Source: Eubacteriales bacterium OttesenSCG-928-K08 (GTDB lineage: Bacteria; Bacillota; Clostridia; Christensenellales; CAG-138). Taken from it: 64,000 nucleotides of DNA. This document shows positions 12,301-20,531 of the stretch, piece by piece. Under the pieces are notes generated by a model. It saw only the letters and a list, made by a program, of their open reading frames with translations. It searched no databases and had not been told where the DNA came from. The stretch spans positions 1 to 64,000 of the forward strand of contig JAJDHH010000004.1 of assembly GCA_030266105.1 (NCBI GenBank), read 5' to 3'. The number at the start of each line of letters is the position of its first letter. Position 1 is the stretch's first letter. The position numbers and the translations under genes are program-made.

Positions 12301-15300
12301 TGTGCTGGCGAGCAACCAGATAATATGGCGCGATTTGGAGATCCCCGCAAATGGTTCTGTTAATGTGGATGTAACGGTTCATTTCCCGCGCGGTGAGTTA
12401 TTCGACACAGCATTTATAGATGCAAACATGCTGGCAGTTAACAACATGCTGTTCCTGCCTGAAAAAACGACAAAGCGCCTTGAGAGTAATGTAACGCACA
12501 CGATTAAGGAAGAAGAGCTTACATTTGGCAAGACGGCCAGCAGGATTTCCATAAACAACTCGGATGAGGCACAATACCAGACCTCTGTGTTTACGCTTAC
12601 CTTCCCCACGATTGCGCATGGCGCAAACGGCGTGATTGTTACGGACGATTTGAGCGAGGTTATCGAAAAGTTTAACGTAACGGCAATCAACTACGGTGCG
12701 TTTGCCGTAACGGACACCAACGGCGCAGCGGCGGGTTATACGCTGGAGCTGACATATAAGGATGGAACGACCAGCACGTTTACTGTTGCGGCGGGCGCAA
12801 GCCCCTCGGTGGTTTACCCTGCGGGTAAGAGCATAACGGATATTGAGAAAATCCGCTGGATATTTGGGGATGTTAACACGCTGACTGCAACAACAGCCCC
12901 CACAATAAGCGTTGCGCTGCAAAACGGTGCGTCCGCAGGGACGGTCACCAACAACATGTATTTGCTGCACAACAACAAAAACGAGCTCCAAACTGTGGAT
13001 ATCAGGGTCAACAACTCTGCAATCCTCATGAAAACGCTTGTTGGCGAGGATGGCGTGCGCATTACAAACTGGAATGGGGATAACCCCGCCCAGGTTGGCG
13101 AATATGTGACCTACCACATCTCATATACGCACAGCAACACACCCACAAACTGGGATGAAACTGTGTCATCCAGGCCGCCGGTAGTGAATGGTGCCACCTG
13201 GACCGATCTGCAAATTGTGGACTATTTGCAGCACCCGGCATTCGGAAAGTACGGCGAAGACATCACAGTCTATGCGAATGTGTACGATGCACAGGGGAAT
13301 CTGGACCCGGTCAGCCCGATCAGTTTTACGTTTGATCTCGACGATGCGGTGATTGATGGCGATAACCGCGTGCTGAATTTGTTCGAAGCGCTCATACAGA
13401 AAGTCTTGGGCAACGGCGGGGGAAGTGTGCGGCCCGGCTCCATTATTGGCGAACAAATTGCGATTCCCGAAGGCATAAAGGTTGAGTTTTCTTACACCTT
13501 GAGGGTTAGCGAGTCGTTTAAAAACTCGGTGCAGGGCTATAGCAACGCAGCCGAAAGAGAAAACGGAAGATACCGCCTGCTGAACAATGTTGAGGTGGGC
13601 TGGGGTGGCACTGATGACTGGCACGTTGCTTCAACCGGGCCTTATGGCCTTACGGACAAAAAGCTTTACATCCACACCCAGCTAAGCGTGGTGGGCACAA
13701 CATACCAGAGCACAAATATAAGCAACTGGAGGAATACGCAGAATACCATAGAGGGCGCGCGCTTTTATGCTACGGGCACACCATACCCCGCTAGCTCATG
13801 GAATGGCGTTGGTAACAACAACTTCCAGTTTACAGGCATGCCCGCGGCGGATGAAACCGAGCAGAAAGTGGCCAACACACTTTATGCTTACTCAACGACC
13901 CGGCACATAATTTACGATTTTACGATCGCAAACTCATATAACTCAGGTCAGGTTATAATGTTTGTGGATCGTGAAGCGTTTGCCTCCATACATTTTTCAA
14001 AAGGCTCGCGTGTTACGGTGTCTAAGTTCCTCTGTAAATTGAGCGAGCTGCCTATTGTGGGAACTGAACCCACAGGAACACAGGATGGCAAGCATTACGT
14101 ATATAACGGTGAAGAGGTTGGCCGGAGATATAATGATGATCCTATCAGCTTGGTGAGGTATGCCAGAAATACCGATCTTATTGACCATGCGGATGAAAAT
14201 GGCGTTTTGTATGAGCACCGAAGGTATCTGGACAATTATCAGAGAATAGCGCAGGAGCATTGGAATAACAACCGCGACATGATTAACTTCTTTGGCATTG
14301 GCGATGCGACAACTAACGTGCTAAAGCCAGGGCAATCGCTCTCATTCATTATGTTCGTTACTCAGGAGTATTATAATCCCTTTAACGGCCATAGCGAGGG
14401 GAGTGAAGAACGTGAAATACCGTTTACAGATATGGAGGCGACGCTTAGGGTCTATCCCCGGAGCATCTATACCAAAGAGCTTTATAATCAGGGGCTATCA
14501 GAAAATTATTATTCGCTTGTGAGCAACCTTAACCCGGTTGAATGGGAGTTTATTGAGGAACCCTTAACTGTGGTGAATACCTTCTCGAACTCGACCGACC
14601 CGTCAGTTTCGAGCAACCCTGCAAACACCGGCAAAGGGGAATGGACAACGGTCCGTTATCCTTCGAGCCTTTCCTCATATCAACGGCCTAAGGGGCTGGT
14701 GACAAATGCGGATCTTATGACATGGGAGCAAAAGGTAACGGTCAAGCGCCCTGAGCAGGAAATCAGCCTGACAAAGCAGGCATCGGGCTTCTACACAAAG
14801 GCCTCGAATTATGGAACATATCAGGCGCTGGATGGATCAAAAACGCCGGATGTGGATGATGCCATCGAGTTTGAGGTGAAAATCACCAACAATGGCAACA
14901 ACAACTTCACCAACTTCTATTTTTCGGAGCAGGTGCCGCTGCCATATGAGGTTCTGTGGATTGAGGCCGGGCTTTCGCGCGATAATAATACCACCACGAA
15001 GATGATTACCGATTTTAGAGATGCTGGCAGCGTAAACATTTATGCTAATAATCTTGATGCATACATTGCCAACACGAAACCATTAAAAGAATACGGAAAA
15101 CTACCGTTGGATGGTTTGTCGGTAGAAGATGCGGATTTGTCAGATGTTGGTTACTACAACACCAATACATATAACGTAACCTACTCGCGTAACAAGGAAC
15201 GTGCGGGTGCGGCAGAGCAAAACTCCTTCAGGGGCGATGTGAGTTCACTTGCAGGCAACACACCGCTTAACACAATTGGCCTGTTTGTGGGGCCAATGGG

Positions 15301-18300
15301 GCTGGGGGATAACTCTCTTAGCCATGATGCAAACCGTGTGGTTTCCGGCAACTATGTGCCGGGTGTTATCAAGCCGGGCGAAACGCTGACAATTAAGGTG
15401 GTTATGGGGCCTGCAAAAGCCGGCAACTTATATAAGCTGGGCGGCCATATACTGACTGTGAGCGATTATGCCGACCAGATTCCTGTAGACTATGCGACAT
15501 ATGACTCAACCTCGTATATCTACCAGCTGACGGATAATTTGATCATCCGCCGCGGCCAGCCTTTGCGTTACTCCGACTATGGCCACGGCAAGCTGCCCAG
15601 TGCGGATGGCCAGATAATCGGCGCGAAGGTAACAGCGCCTGTGACGATTGGCGGCATATTCGCTTCGGTTGCGCAAAAGTCAGTCACATCCTCGGATGGT
15701 GAGCGCACGGCAGTTGGTAACTCCGTGGATAACTCCTTGCAGCTCAAAAACGCAAGTGAGGAGTTCAGCTACGAGCTTAAGGTGACAAACCGTGGTGAGG
15801 TTGTCTTTAGCAACATGGTGCTTATAGACCGCCTGCCAATGATAAACGACGTGGGCGCGGTCAACGTGCAGTCCGATCGTGGATCAGACTTTGCGGTGTC
15901 GTTTGCGGAAAACCCGGATGTTAAGATCGAATGGTCCGCAAACGGCTCAAACGTTTGGAACGTTGTTCCAGGCGCAACAATACAATACAAAAACGTGGCT
16001 GCCGGGCAGGCCTTCAGCACTAATGATTGGTCAACCGTAGCGGGGATCGCCACGGGCTGGAGCGCAACACCCCAGGCAAACAGCAACGCGCTGCGTGTGG
16101 ATACGAACGGATTTGCGCTGCCGATCAACGCAACATTGCGCATAACGTTTAACGCGAAGGTTGCAAACCCCTCCACGCTCAAAGCGGGGCAGATCGCGTG
16201 GAACTCATATGGCTACCGTTACCAGGTGCCGGATAGCTCGCAGCCCGGCGGCACGCGTATGATCGCGGCCGAGCCTGCAAAGGTTGGCGTGCAGCTTGCA
16301 AACGTAAAGCTCAAGATAGATAAAAAGGTGAATGAGCTTGGCAATCCGTTGCAGGGCGCAGTGTTTGGGATCTTCACGGATCTTGCCTGCAACAACGAGG
16401 TCGCAAGGATCACCACCGGCACAAATGGTATCGCAATAAGCTCCAATCTGCCGCTGCAGACCTACTATGTTAAGGAGGTCATCTCCGCGCCGGGTTACAA
16501 ACCGTCGAACACGGTGTACACCGTGCCGGCTTCATCCATGACGCCTGAGGGAACCATCGTTGTAAACACGCAGGGCGACATAGTGAACAGCAAAAAGCCT
16601 GTTAAGCTAACGCTGACAAAGGCGATTGCGGATGGTACGCTCGCGCCCACAAGCAACATTACGATTTCCGTAACAGGTGTGTTTGACGGGCATGATGGCG
16701 TGATGACCCGCTCGCAGACATTTACGCCTGCACAATGTAATGGAAACTATACGTGGACTATAGAAGGCATTATCGTGGGCAACACGTATAAGATTACTGA
16801 AAGCGGCGGCGGGCGCGAATACAACTTCACCGCAGGCGGTGAGGATGTGGATGGCGGCGTTGTGACGGTGGATGCAAACGGCAACTTTACGCTTTCTAAG
16901 GACAGCACGATAGATATCGTTAACAAAACGCCTGAGGCAGGCAAGCTATATCTTAAGAAGGTCGTTAACGGTACGGATGGCGGCGAAACATTCACGATCA
17001 CCGTAACGGGGGTGTTCAGCAACTCGAATGGGCAAAGCGTAACGAGGACGTTTACGTTTAACTCAAGCGAGCGCGACACACCTAAAGAAGTGCCAAACGT
17101 GCTGTATGGCCAGCTTTACACGATCACGGAAACCGTGGGCGGCGAAAACTATGATGTTAGCTACTCGCACACTGTGGTCAACATGAAGCAGCATGATGTG
17201 ACAGTGACAGTCACCAACACGCCAAAAACACCGGGCAAGCTCATAATTAAAAAGACGGTGGACGGCTATGAATACTCTAGCGCAAGCTTCCCTGCAGCAA
17301 GCAAGCTCCATGCGTTTGTGGTGAGCGTAACGGGCATATTCGAAGGCCAGTCGGGCTCGACAACAAAGCAGATCACGCTTAACGCAGGCAATAACTTTGA
17401 GGCGGAGGTGCCGGGAGTAAAGCTGGGCGCTGTCTACCAGGTTGTTGAAACGGGCATACCATCGGGCTATAGCGGCACGCCGACCTACACGGGGCTCAAC
17501 TCAACGGGCATGGTTAATGTTGGCGAAAACGATGTAACGGTGACTGTGAACAACATGAGCAAAAGCTCCGGTGTTGGGCTGGTCGTTAAAAAGACTGTGT
17601 TGGCTAACACCCTTAACATCGCCAAGACATTCCAGTTCGTGCTGTTGGATGCTAACGATAACGAGGTAGCAACGGGCAGCGTAACCACCGCAACCAACGG
17701 CACTGTTGAGTGGAATTACAATGGCGCACAGGTCACAACGCTGACGCTGCAGCCGGGCTATTACTTCATAAAGGAAATAATGGTCAATGAGCCGGACTAT
17801 CAGTTTAACAGGTTTACTGATGACTGGAACAGGGGCACGATGTCCGGCGAGAACACATACAGCATACAGCTCAGGAGCACGGATGCTGCAACCACCGTTA
17901 CAGTAACGGCGGAGAACAAGGTGCGCACCGGCAGTCTCGTGGTTGAGAAGGAAATGCTCACAAGCGCAGGCGCCAGGAATGAAGTGCCTGCGGGCCAGGA
18001 TATCTACTTTGGACTTTACCAATCGGGCACAAGCACAATGGTAGGCACCCCGGTAAAGCTGGTGTGGAATGATGGAGCAAAGGCATACAATAACGTAACG
18101 TTTACCAATGTGCCATATGGCAAATATCAGGTTTACGAGCTGGTGCACAATGGTACGGACTATGTGAGGGCGAACCTTGCATCCTCGGGCTTCCAGTACG
18201 CAGTAAGCGGCGAGGGCCAGGTAATCGAGTTCAACTCGAACAGCCCGGATGGCCCGCTGACGAAGATAACCAACCGCGAGAAAAAGGCGGCGCTGGATAT

Positions 18301-19894
18301 CGATGTGGAAAAGAAGTTCCAGTCGGATGATGATAAGGCGATCCTCGAAAACAAAACGTTTACCGTGCGCTTAAGGCGTGAGGATAACCAGATCATATCC
18401 GGTCAGAGCACGTATGTGGACTTTACGCTGACCAAGAACAACGGCTGGAAGGTCTCTTCAACGGGCGCGATAGAGCTCAAAGAAGGGAACTACATACTCT
18501 ATGAGCTTGGCGAAGTGTCCGGCGGCTGGGAGAACCTGAGCATAACGGGCATAAACGGCGGCACGGTCATGGCAGCGGGAGTAACAGGCGTTACGAACCC
18601 CATAGCGGGCCTCGATAATGGCGTTAGGTATGTTAAGTTCACGGTTGGCTCAACGGAGCTTGGCAGCACGATAAGCTTATCTGTCACGGCGACAAACCGT
18701 GCAACGAGCAAAAAGCTCGCCACATTTAACGTTATAAAGAGCGTGGATGATATAAGCGGGCTTAATGAAACGCAAAGAACGTTTACATTCAACCTATACA
18801 AGGTTGGCAGCCCGGATACGCTGATTGCGACAGGCACGCTTGTTAAGAGCAACACAAGCAGCGAGTCGGTTGTAACGTGGAAGACCCCCGGCGGGGCGGC
18901 ATGGAACAGCGCTGATTATCTATGGGATATAGGCGAGACATACCGTGTGGTGGAAGTTGCCAACAACAACTACACGCTGAAGAACGCGAGCGGCACAAAC
19001 GCAACGCAGTACCGGCCAAACAACGAGTATCTCGCAGGTGTTGACTTTATAATCACCGAGAATACAAATGTTATTAGCCTGCTGTTTGAAAACGTGCGCA
19101 AGGTAGCAAGCGGGATGACGGTCAAAAAGGTTGTTGTGGACAAAAACGGCGTAACGGTGCCTGTGGCAAGCTGGCATGACGACAGCAAGTTTACATTTGG
19201 CATCTACGAGCTGCAGTCGGGCAACATGATAAGCCTTGGCACGCTTATGATAGACAACAGCACGCCGGACCAGACAGTCGCAATAACGGCCAACACGGAG
19301 CTTCGCCCCGGAAACGACTACTACATCCGCGAGTTGACGATTGAACCGCAGGCGGGATACGAGTTTGTAGAGTTTACGAGCCTGACAAAGGAAACCGTAA
19401 ACGGCCAGGATTACTACAAGTTTAAGGCGGCCGACAACCTGCAGATAATCGCAAAGAACAAGCAGCTTGATGTTAAGGGCGACCTGGAGCTGATAATAAC
19501 AAAGAAGCTGTTTGCATCCGATGGAACAACGCCCTATGTTGTCAAGGCAAACGCACAGGAAGGCAAGGGCCATGAAAAGTTTGTGTTTGAGATAACGGAT
19601 AATACGACCGGGCGCGTTTTCCACCAGGTTGTAACGATCAATGCGGGCAGCAGCACAGGCACAGTAAAGGTAACGGGCCTGTATGAAGGCAGCTACACAG
19701 TAAAAGAGCTTGATACCAACTGGCGGTTCAAGCTGATGACGGAAAGATCCATAACGCTGACGGTGACGCAAACTGTAAAAACGTTTGAGTTCAAGAACAA
19801 GTATGTTAATGACCAATGGGTCGATGACAAAATGTCCGTCACCAACAAGCTCGATGGCGATGAGCTGCGGCCAATTCCCGGTAATGTGGCTTGA
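9365..19894 (+). CDS. Giant secreted repeat protein (DUF11-like and Cna-B/prealbumin-like domains)
   Basis: 3509 aa; N-terminal signal peptide (GRQFICLALALLLAVGVSIPTIA); multiple 'INKTNNPGSSTKITSTNTEIEYTIEVKNTG' type segments and C-terminal tandem 'LVVKKTV...VTG' Cna-B-like repeats; ends ...DGDELRPIPGNVA with no LPXTG or C-terminal TM. Confidence 0.85.
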   Translation: MNSSKKSMSSWGKTKKGRQFICLALALLLAVGVSIPTIAEIVGSEEPVEPVGSYADGSETENQSSPGGTDPSSEVITPDPDEEEEEITVIVNPIEKGGQTQIVETPPVSLEPGEVPEIGDMDAIMAYTGAMYLNDVDQGLVAEFVNVTTNNVVGGIGQMRLYTSLSSTNNNDYVTVKVDIPDIPGISFPQFATSDVMQIATHQGRNIEITLVRGTNGKPQHFEYKLLVGDTFVSLIRVMVPNGYSTSPTVVTFNDPYIDQTRSNFPQGVVSVQGGELTFTGTFGWNNVAKSASPTSVSVAASSTSSTGYALSGDISYTLGAANPLYGSTTNTIFTKEYTATDVLTLPTGVSFPSGANGATLNGAKTALTYAGKTLATFSAPVESAVISGKKLTVVYKNVNSTLDANGNQASGKVAADIQSMNLTTKLHGANLEVSSSYSGVAGQKITNQVSFNAKPCKGDAVEHNSSASAEVSITVPQATFTINKTNNPGSSTKITSTNTEIEYTIEVKNTGLGTETITVADTVPTGSVYVIGSASSNLVTPTFFNSNLAWNNVSINAGQTLTFKFKVRFAQGTTNGTTIRNTARLMGGSKTYNSNTVTNTYDTSDNLSINKEHGVPGSVVYKDSIVPYTIKVTNFNATPSLPYSVVDTLPEGIRLSAAQLTQLRADYPGVTYDETTGVITFPAVSYAANSSVTYSFNATVVSSMPDGTYLTNYARIPELNLSSSASVVYRTRKINMSVNKEIVSGPTRVSETSNEAVYETTFRITVKNGSVPLDFDLENPLYFEDVMSAGLRPKGAGNAASGTLSGTDNRGQTVTGTWTRINGSGSAYIYTIRWDIPTRLAANEVYWIQYVGEVIVPLRDDGTFDTVNAFNYVNVRGDANVTPGGGSGGTGGSGTEVEIKPDMSVEKKIIKVNNTTGSWKTSELYAGDVITYRLTLTNTQNSVTKGYLYDILPFPTPGSGFVWELDTNVFVTATNVTPVLASNQIIWRDLEIPANGSVNVDVTVHFPRGELFDTAFIDANMLAVNNMLFLPEKTTKRLESNVTHTIKEEELTFGKTASRISINNSDEAQYQTSVFTLTFPTIAHGANGVIVTDDLSEVIEKFNVTAINYGAFAVTDTNGAAAGYTLELTYKDGTTSTFTVAAGASPSVVYPAGKSITDIEKIRWIFGDVNTLTATTAPTISVALQNGASAGTVTNNMYLLHNNKNELQTVDIRVNNSAILMKTLVGEDGVRITNWNGDNPAQVGEYVTYHISYTHSNTPTNWDETVSSRPPVVNGATWTDLQIVDYLQHPAFGKYGEDITVYANVYDAQGNLDPVSPISFTFDLDDAVIDGDNRVLNLFEALIQKVLGNGGGSVRPGSIIGEQIAIPEGIKVEFSYTLRVSESFKNSVQGYSNAAERENGRYRLLNNVEVGWGGTDDWHVASTGPYGLTDKKLYIHTQLSVVGTTYQSTNISNWRNTQNTIEGARFYATGTPYPASSWNGVGNNNFQFTGMPAADETEQKVANTLYAYSTTRHIIYDFTIANSYNSGQVIMFVDREAFASIHFSKGSRVTVSKFLCKLSELPIVGTEPTGTQDGKHYVYNGEEVGRRYNDDPISLVRYARNTDLIDHADENGVLYEHRRYLDNYQRIAQEHWNNNRDMINFFGIGDATTNVLKPGQSLSFIMFVTQEYYNPFNGHSEGSEEREIPFTDMEATLRVYPRSIYTKELYNQGLSENYYSLVSNLNPVEWEFIEEPLTVVNTFSNSTDPSVSSNPANTGKGEWTTVRYPSSLSSYQRPKGLVTNADLMTWEQKVTVKRPEQEISLTKQASGFYTKASNYGTYQALDGSKTPDVDDAIEFEVKITNNGNNNFTNFYFSEQVPLPYEVLWIEAGLSRDNNTTTKMITDFRDAGSVNIYANNLDAYIANTKPLKEYGKLPLDGLSVEDADLSDVGYYNTNTYNVTYSRNKERAGAAEQNSFRGDVSSLAGNTPLNTIGLFVGPMGLGDNSLSHDANRVVSGNYVPGVIKPGETLTIKVVMGPAKAGNLYKLGGHILTVSDYADQIPVDYATYDSTSYIYQLTDNLIIRRGQPLRYSDYGHGKLPSADGQIIGAKVTAPVTIGGIFASVAQKSVTSSDGERTAVGNSVDNSLQLKNASEEFSYELKVTNRGEVVFSNMVLIDRLPMINDVGAVNVQSDRGSDFAVSFAENPDVKIEWSANGSNVWNVVPGATIQYKNVAAGQAFSTNDWSTVAGIATGWSATPQANSNALRVDTNGFALPINATLRITFNAKVANPSTLKAGQIAWNSYGYRYQVPDSSQPGGTRMIAAEPAKVGVQLANVKLKIDKKVNELGNPLQGAVFGIFTDLACNNEVARITTGTNGIAISSNLPLQTYYVKEVISAPGYKPSNTVYTVPASSMTPEGTIVVNTQGDIVNSKKPVKLTLTKAIADGTLAPTSNITISVTGVFDGHDGVMTRSQTFTPAQCNGNYTWTIEGIIVGNTYKITESGGGREYNFTAGGEDVDGGVVTVDANGNFTLSKDSTIDIVNKTPEAGKLYLKKVVNGTDGGETFTITVTGVFSNSNGQSVTRTFTFNSSERDTPKEVPNVLYGQLYTITETVGGENYDVSYSHTVVNMKQHDVTVTVTNTPKTPGKLIIKKTVDGYEYSSASFPAASKLHAFVVSVTGIFEGQSGSTTKQITLNAGNNFEAEVPGVKLGAVYQVVETGIPSGYSGTPTYTGLNSTGMVNVGENDVTVTVNNMSKSSGVGLVVKKTVLANTLNIAKTFQFVLLDANDNEVATGSVTTATNGTVEWNYNGAQVTTLTLQPGYYFIKEIMVNEPDYQFNRFTDDWNRGTMSGENTYSIQLRSTDAATTVTVTAENKVRTGSLVVEKEMLTSAGARNEVPAGQDIYFGLYQSGTSTMVGTPVKLVWNDGAKAYNNVTFTNVPYGKYQVYELVHNGTDYVRANLASSGFQYAVSGEGQVIEFNSNSPDGPLTKITNREKKAALDIDVEKKFQSDDDKAILENKTFTVRLRREDNQIISGQSTYVDFTLTKNNGWKVSSTGAIELKEGNYILYELGEVSGGWENLSITGINGGTVMAAGVTGVTNPIAGLDNGVRYVKFTVGSTELGSTISLSVTATNRATSKKLATFNVIKSVDDISGLNETQRTFTFNLYKVGSPDTLIATGTLVKSNTSSESVVTWKTPGGAAWNSADYLWDIGETYRVVEVANNNYTLKNASGTNATQYRPNNEYLAGVDFIITENTNVISLLFENVRKVASGMTVKKVVVDKNGVTVPVASWHDDSKFTFGIYELQSGNMISLGTLMIDNSTPDQTVAITANTELRPGNDYYIRELTIEPQAGYEFVEFTSLTKETVNGQDYYKFKAADNLQIIAKNKQLDVKGDLELIITKKLFASDGTTPYVVKANAQEGKGHEKFVFEITDNTTGRVFHQVVTINAGSSTGTVKVTGLYEGSYTVKELDTNWRFKLMTERSITLTVTQTVKTFEFKNKYVNDQWVDDKMSVTNKLDGDELRPIPGNVA

Positions 19895-19910
19895 TGCAAG
19901 CAACTAAATA

Positions 19911-19947
19911 AAAAAAGGTGCGTGAGCCTGGCTCACGCACCTTTTTG
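19911..19947 (+). terminator. Intrinsic terminator after giant repeat protein
   Basis: aaaaaaggtgcgtgagcc-tg-gctcacgcacctttttg. Confidence 0.85.
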
Positions 19948-20067
19948 CATGGCGGCAACGGTCAGAATATTCATTGAACAGTTGAACATTTGTAGATATA
20001 TTTTATAAAACATTTGCGTTTGGCCGTTTTGTGTTATATACTAAATTATACTGTTAGGAGGGTAGCT

Positions 20068-20424
20068 ATGGAAAACGTTAATCACAAATGCAGCTGCGAC
20101 GCCCACCGGGGTATTGTGGGCGAAATTAAGCAAGCCATGCCTGAAGCGCCCTTGCTTTATGATCTGGCCGATTTTTTTAAGGCGATTGGCGATAGCACGC
20201 GCATTCAAATCCTGTGGGCGCTTGAAAAATCGGAGCTTTGTGTGGGGGATCTTGCGGATCTTTTGAATATGACAACCTCGGCAGTATCACACCAGCTAAA
20301 AACATTGCGCACAGCAAAGCTTATTCGCTTTAGAAAGGAAGGCAAAAACGTGTACTATTCGCTGGATGATGCGCATGTGCACGAAATCCTCTCAACAGCG
20401 TTTGCGCATGTAAAAGAAAGATAA
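20068..20424 (+). CDS. ArsR/SmtB-family metal-responsive regulator
   Basis: Start ATG 20068 after ggag SD; HTH ELCVGDLADLLNMTTSAVSHQLKTLR; C-terminal D-x-H-x10-H-x2-E pattern (DDAHVHEILSTAFAHVKE) as in the SmtB alpha5 zinc site. Confidence 0.85.
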   Translation: MENVNHKCSCDAHRGIVGEIKQAMPEAPLLYDLADFFKAIGDSTRIQILWALEKSELCVGDLADLLNMTTSAVSHQLKTLRTAKLIRFRKEGKNVYYSLDDAHVHEILSTAFAHVKER

Positions 20425-20435
20425 ATATAGATAAT

Positions 20436-20463
20436 CAAAAAAGTGGCCTGCGCCACTTTTTTT
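20436..20463 (+). terminator. Intrinsic terminator after ArsR gene
   Basis: aaaaaagtggc-ctgc-gccacttttttt. Confidence 0.8.
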
Positions 20464-20498
20464 AACCTACGAATATTTTTCGCTCATTTGAGAAATTA

Positions 20499-20520
20499 TT
20501 AAGGGGCCGCAGCCCCTTAA
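20499..20520 (-). terminator. Hairpin downstream of ygfK
   Basis: aaggggc-cgca-gcccctt palindrome just 3' of the minus-strand gene. Confidence 0.5.
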
Positions 20521-20531
20521 TGTTGATTATT

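Noticed and set aside
9229-19903. Numerous minus-strand ORFs up to 327 aa (e.g. 12398..13117, 17501..18148, 18920..19903)
   Set aside because: Shadow ORFs opposite the 3509-aa gene; no family motifs, no RBS logic, repetitive composition.
20499-20520. Fourth copy of family 2 repeat downstream of ygfK
   Set aside because: Only a stem-3-like palindrome (ttaaggggccgcagccccttaa) is present; better explained as a terminator.
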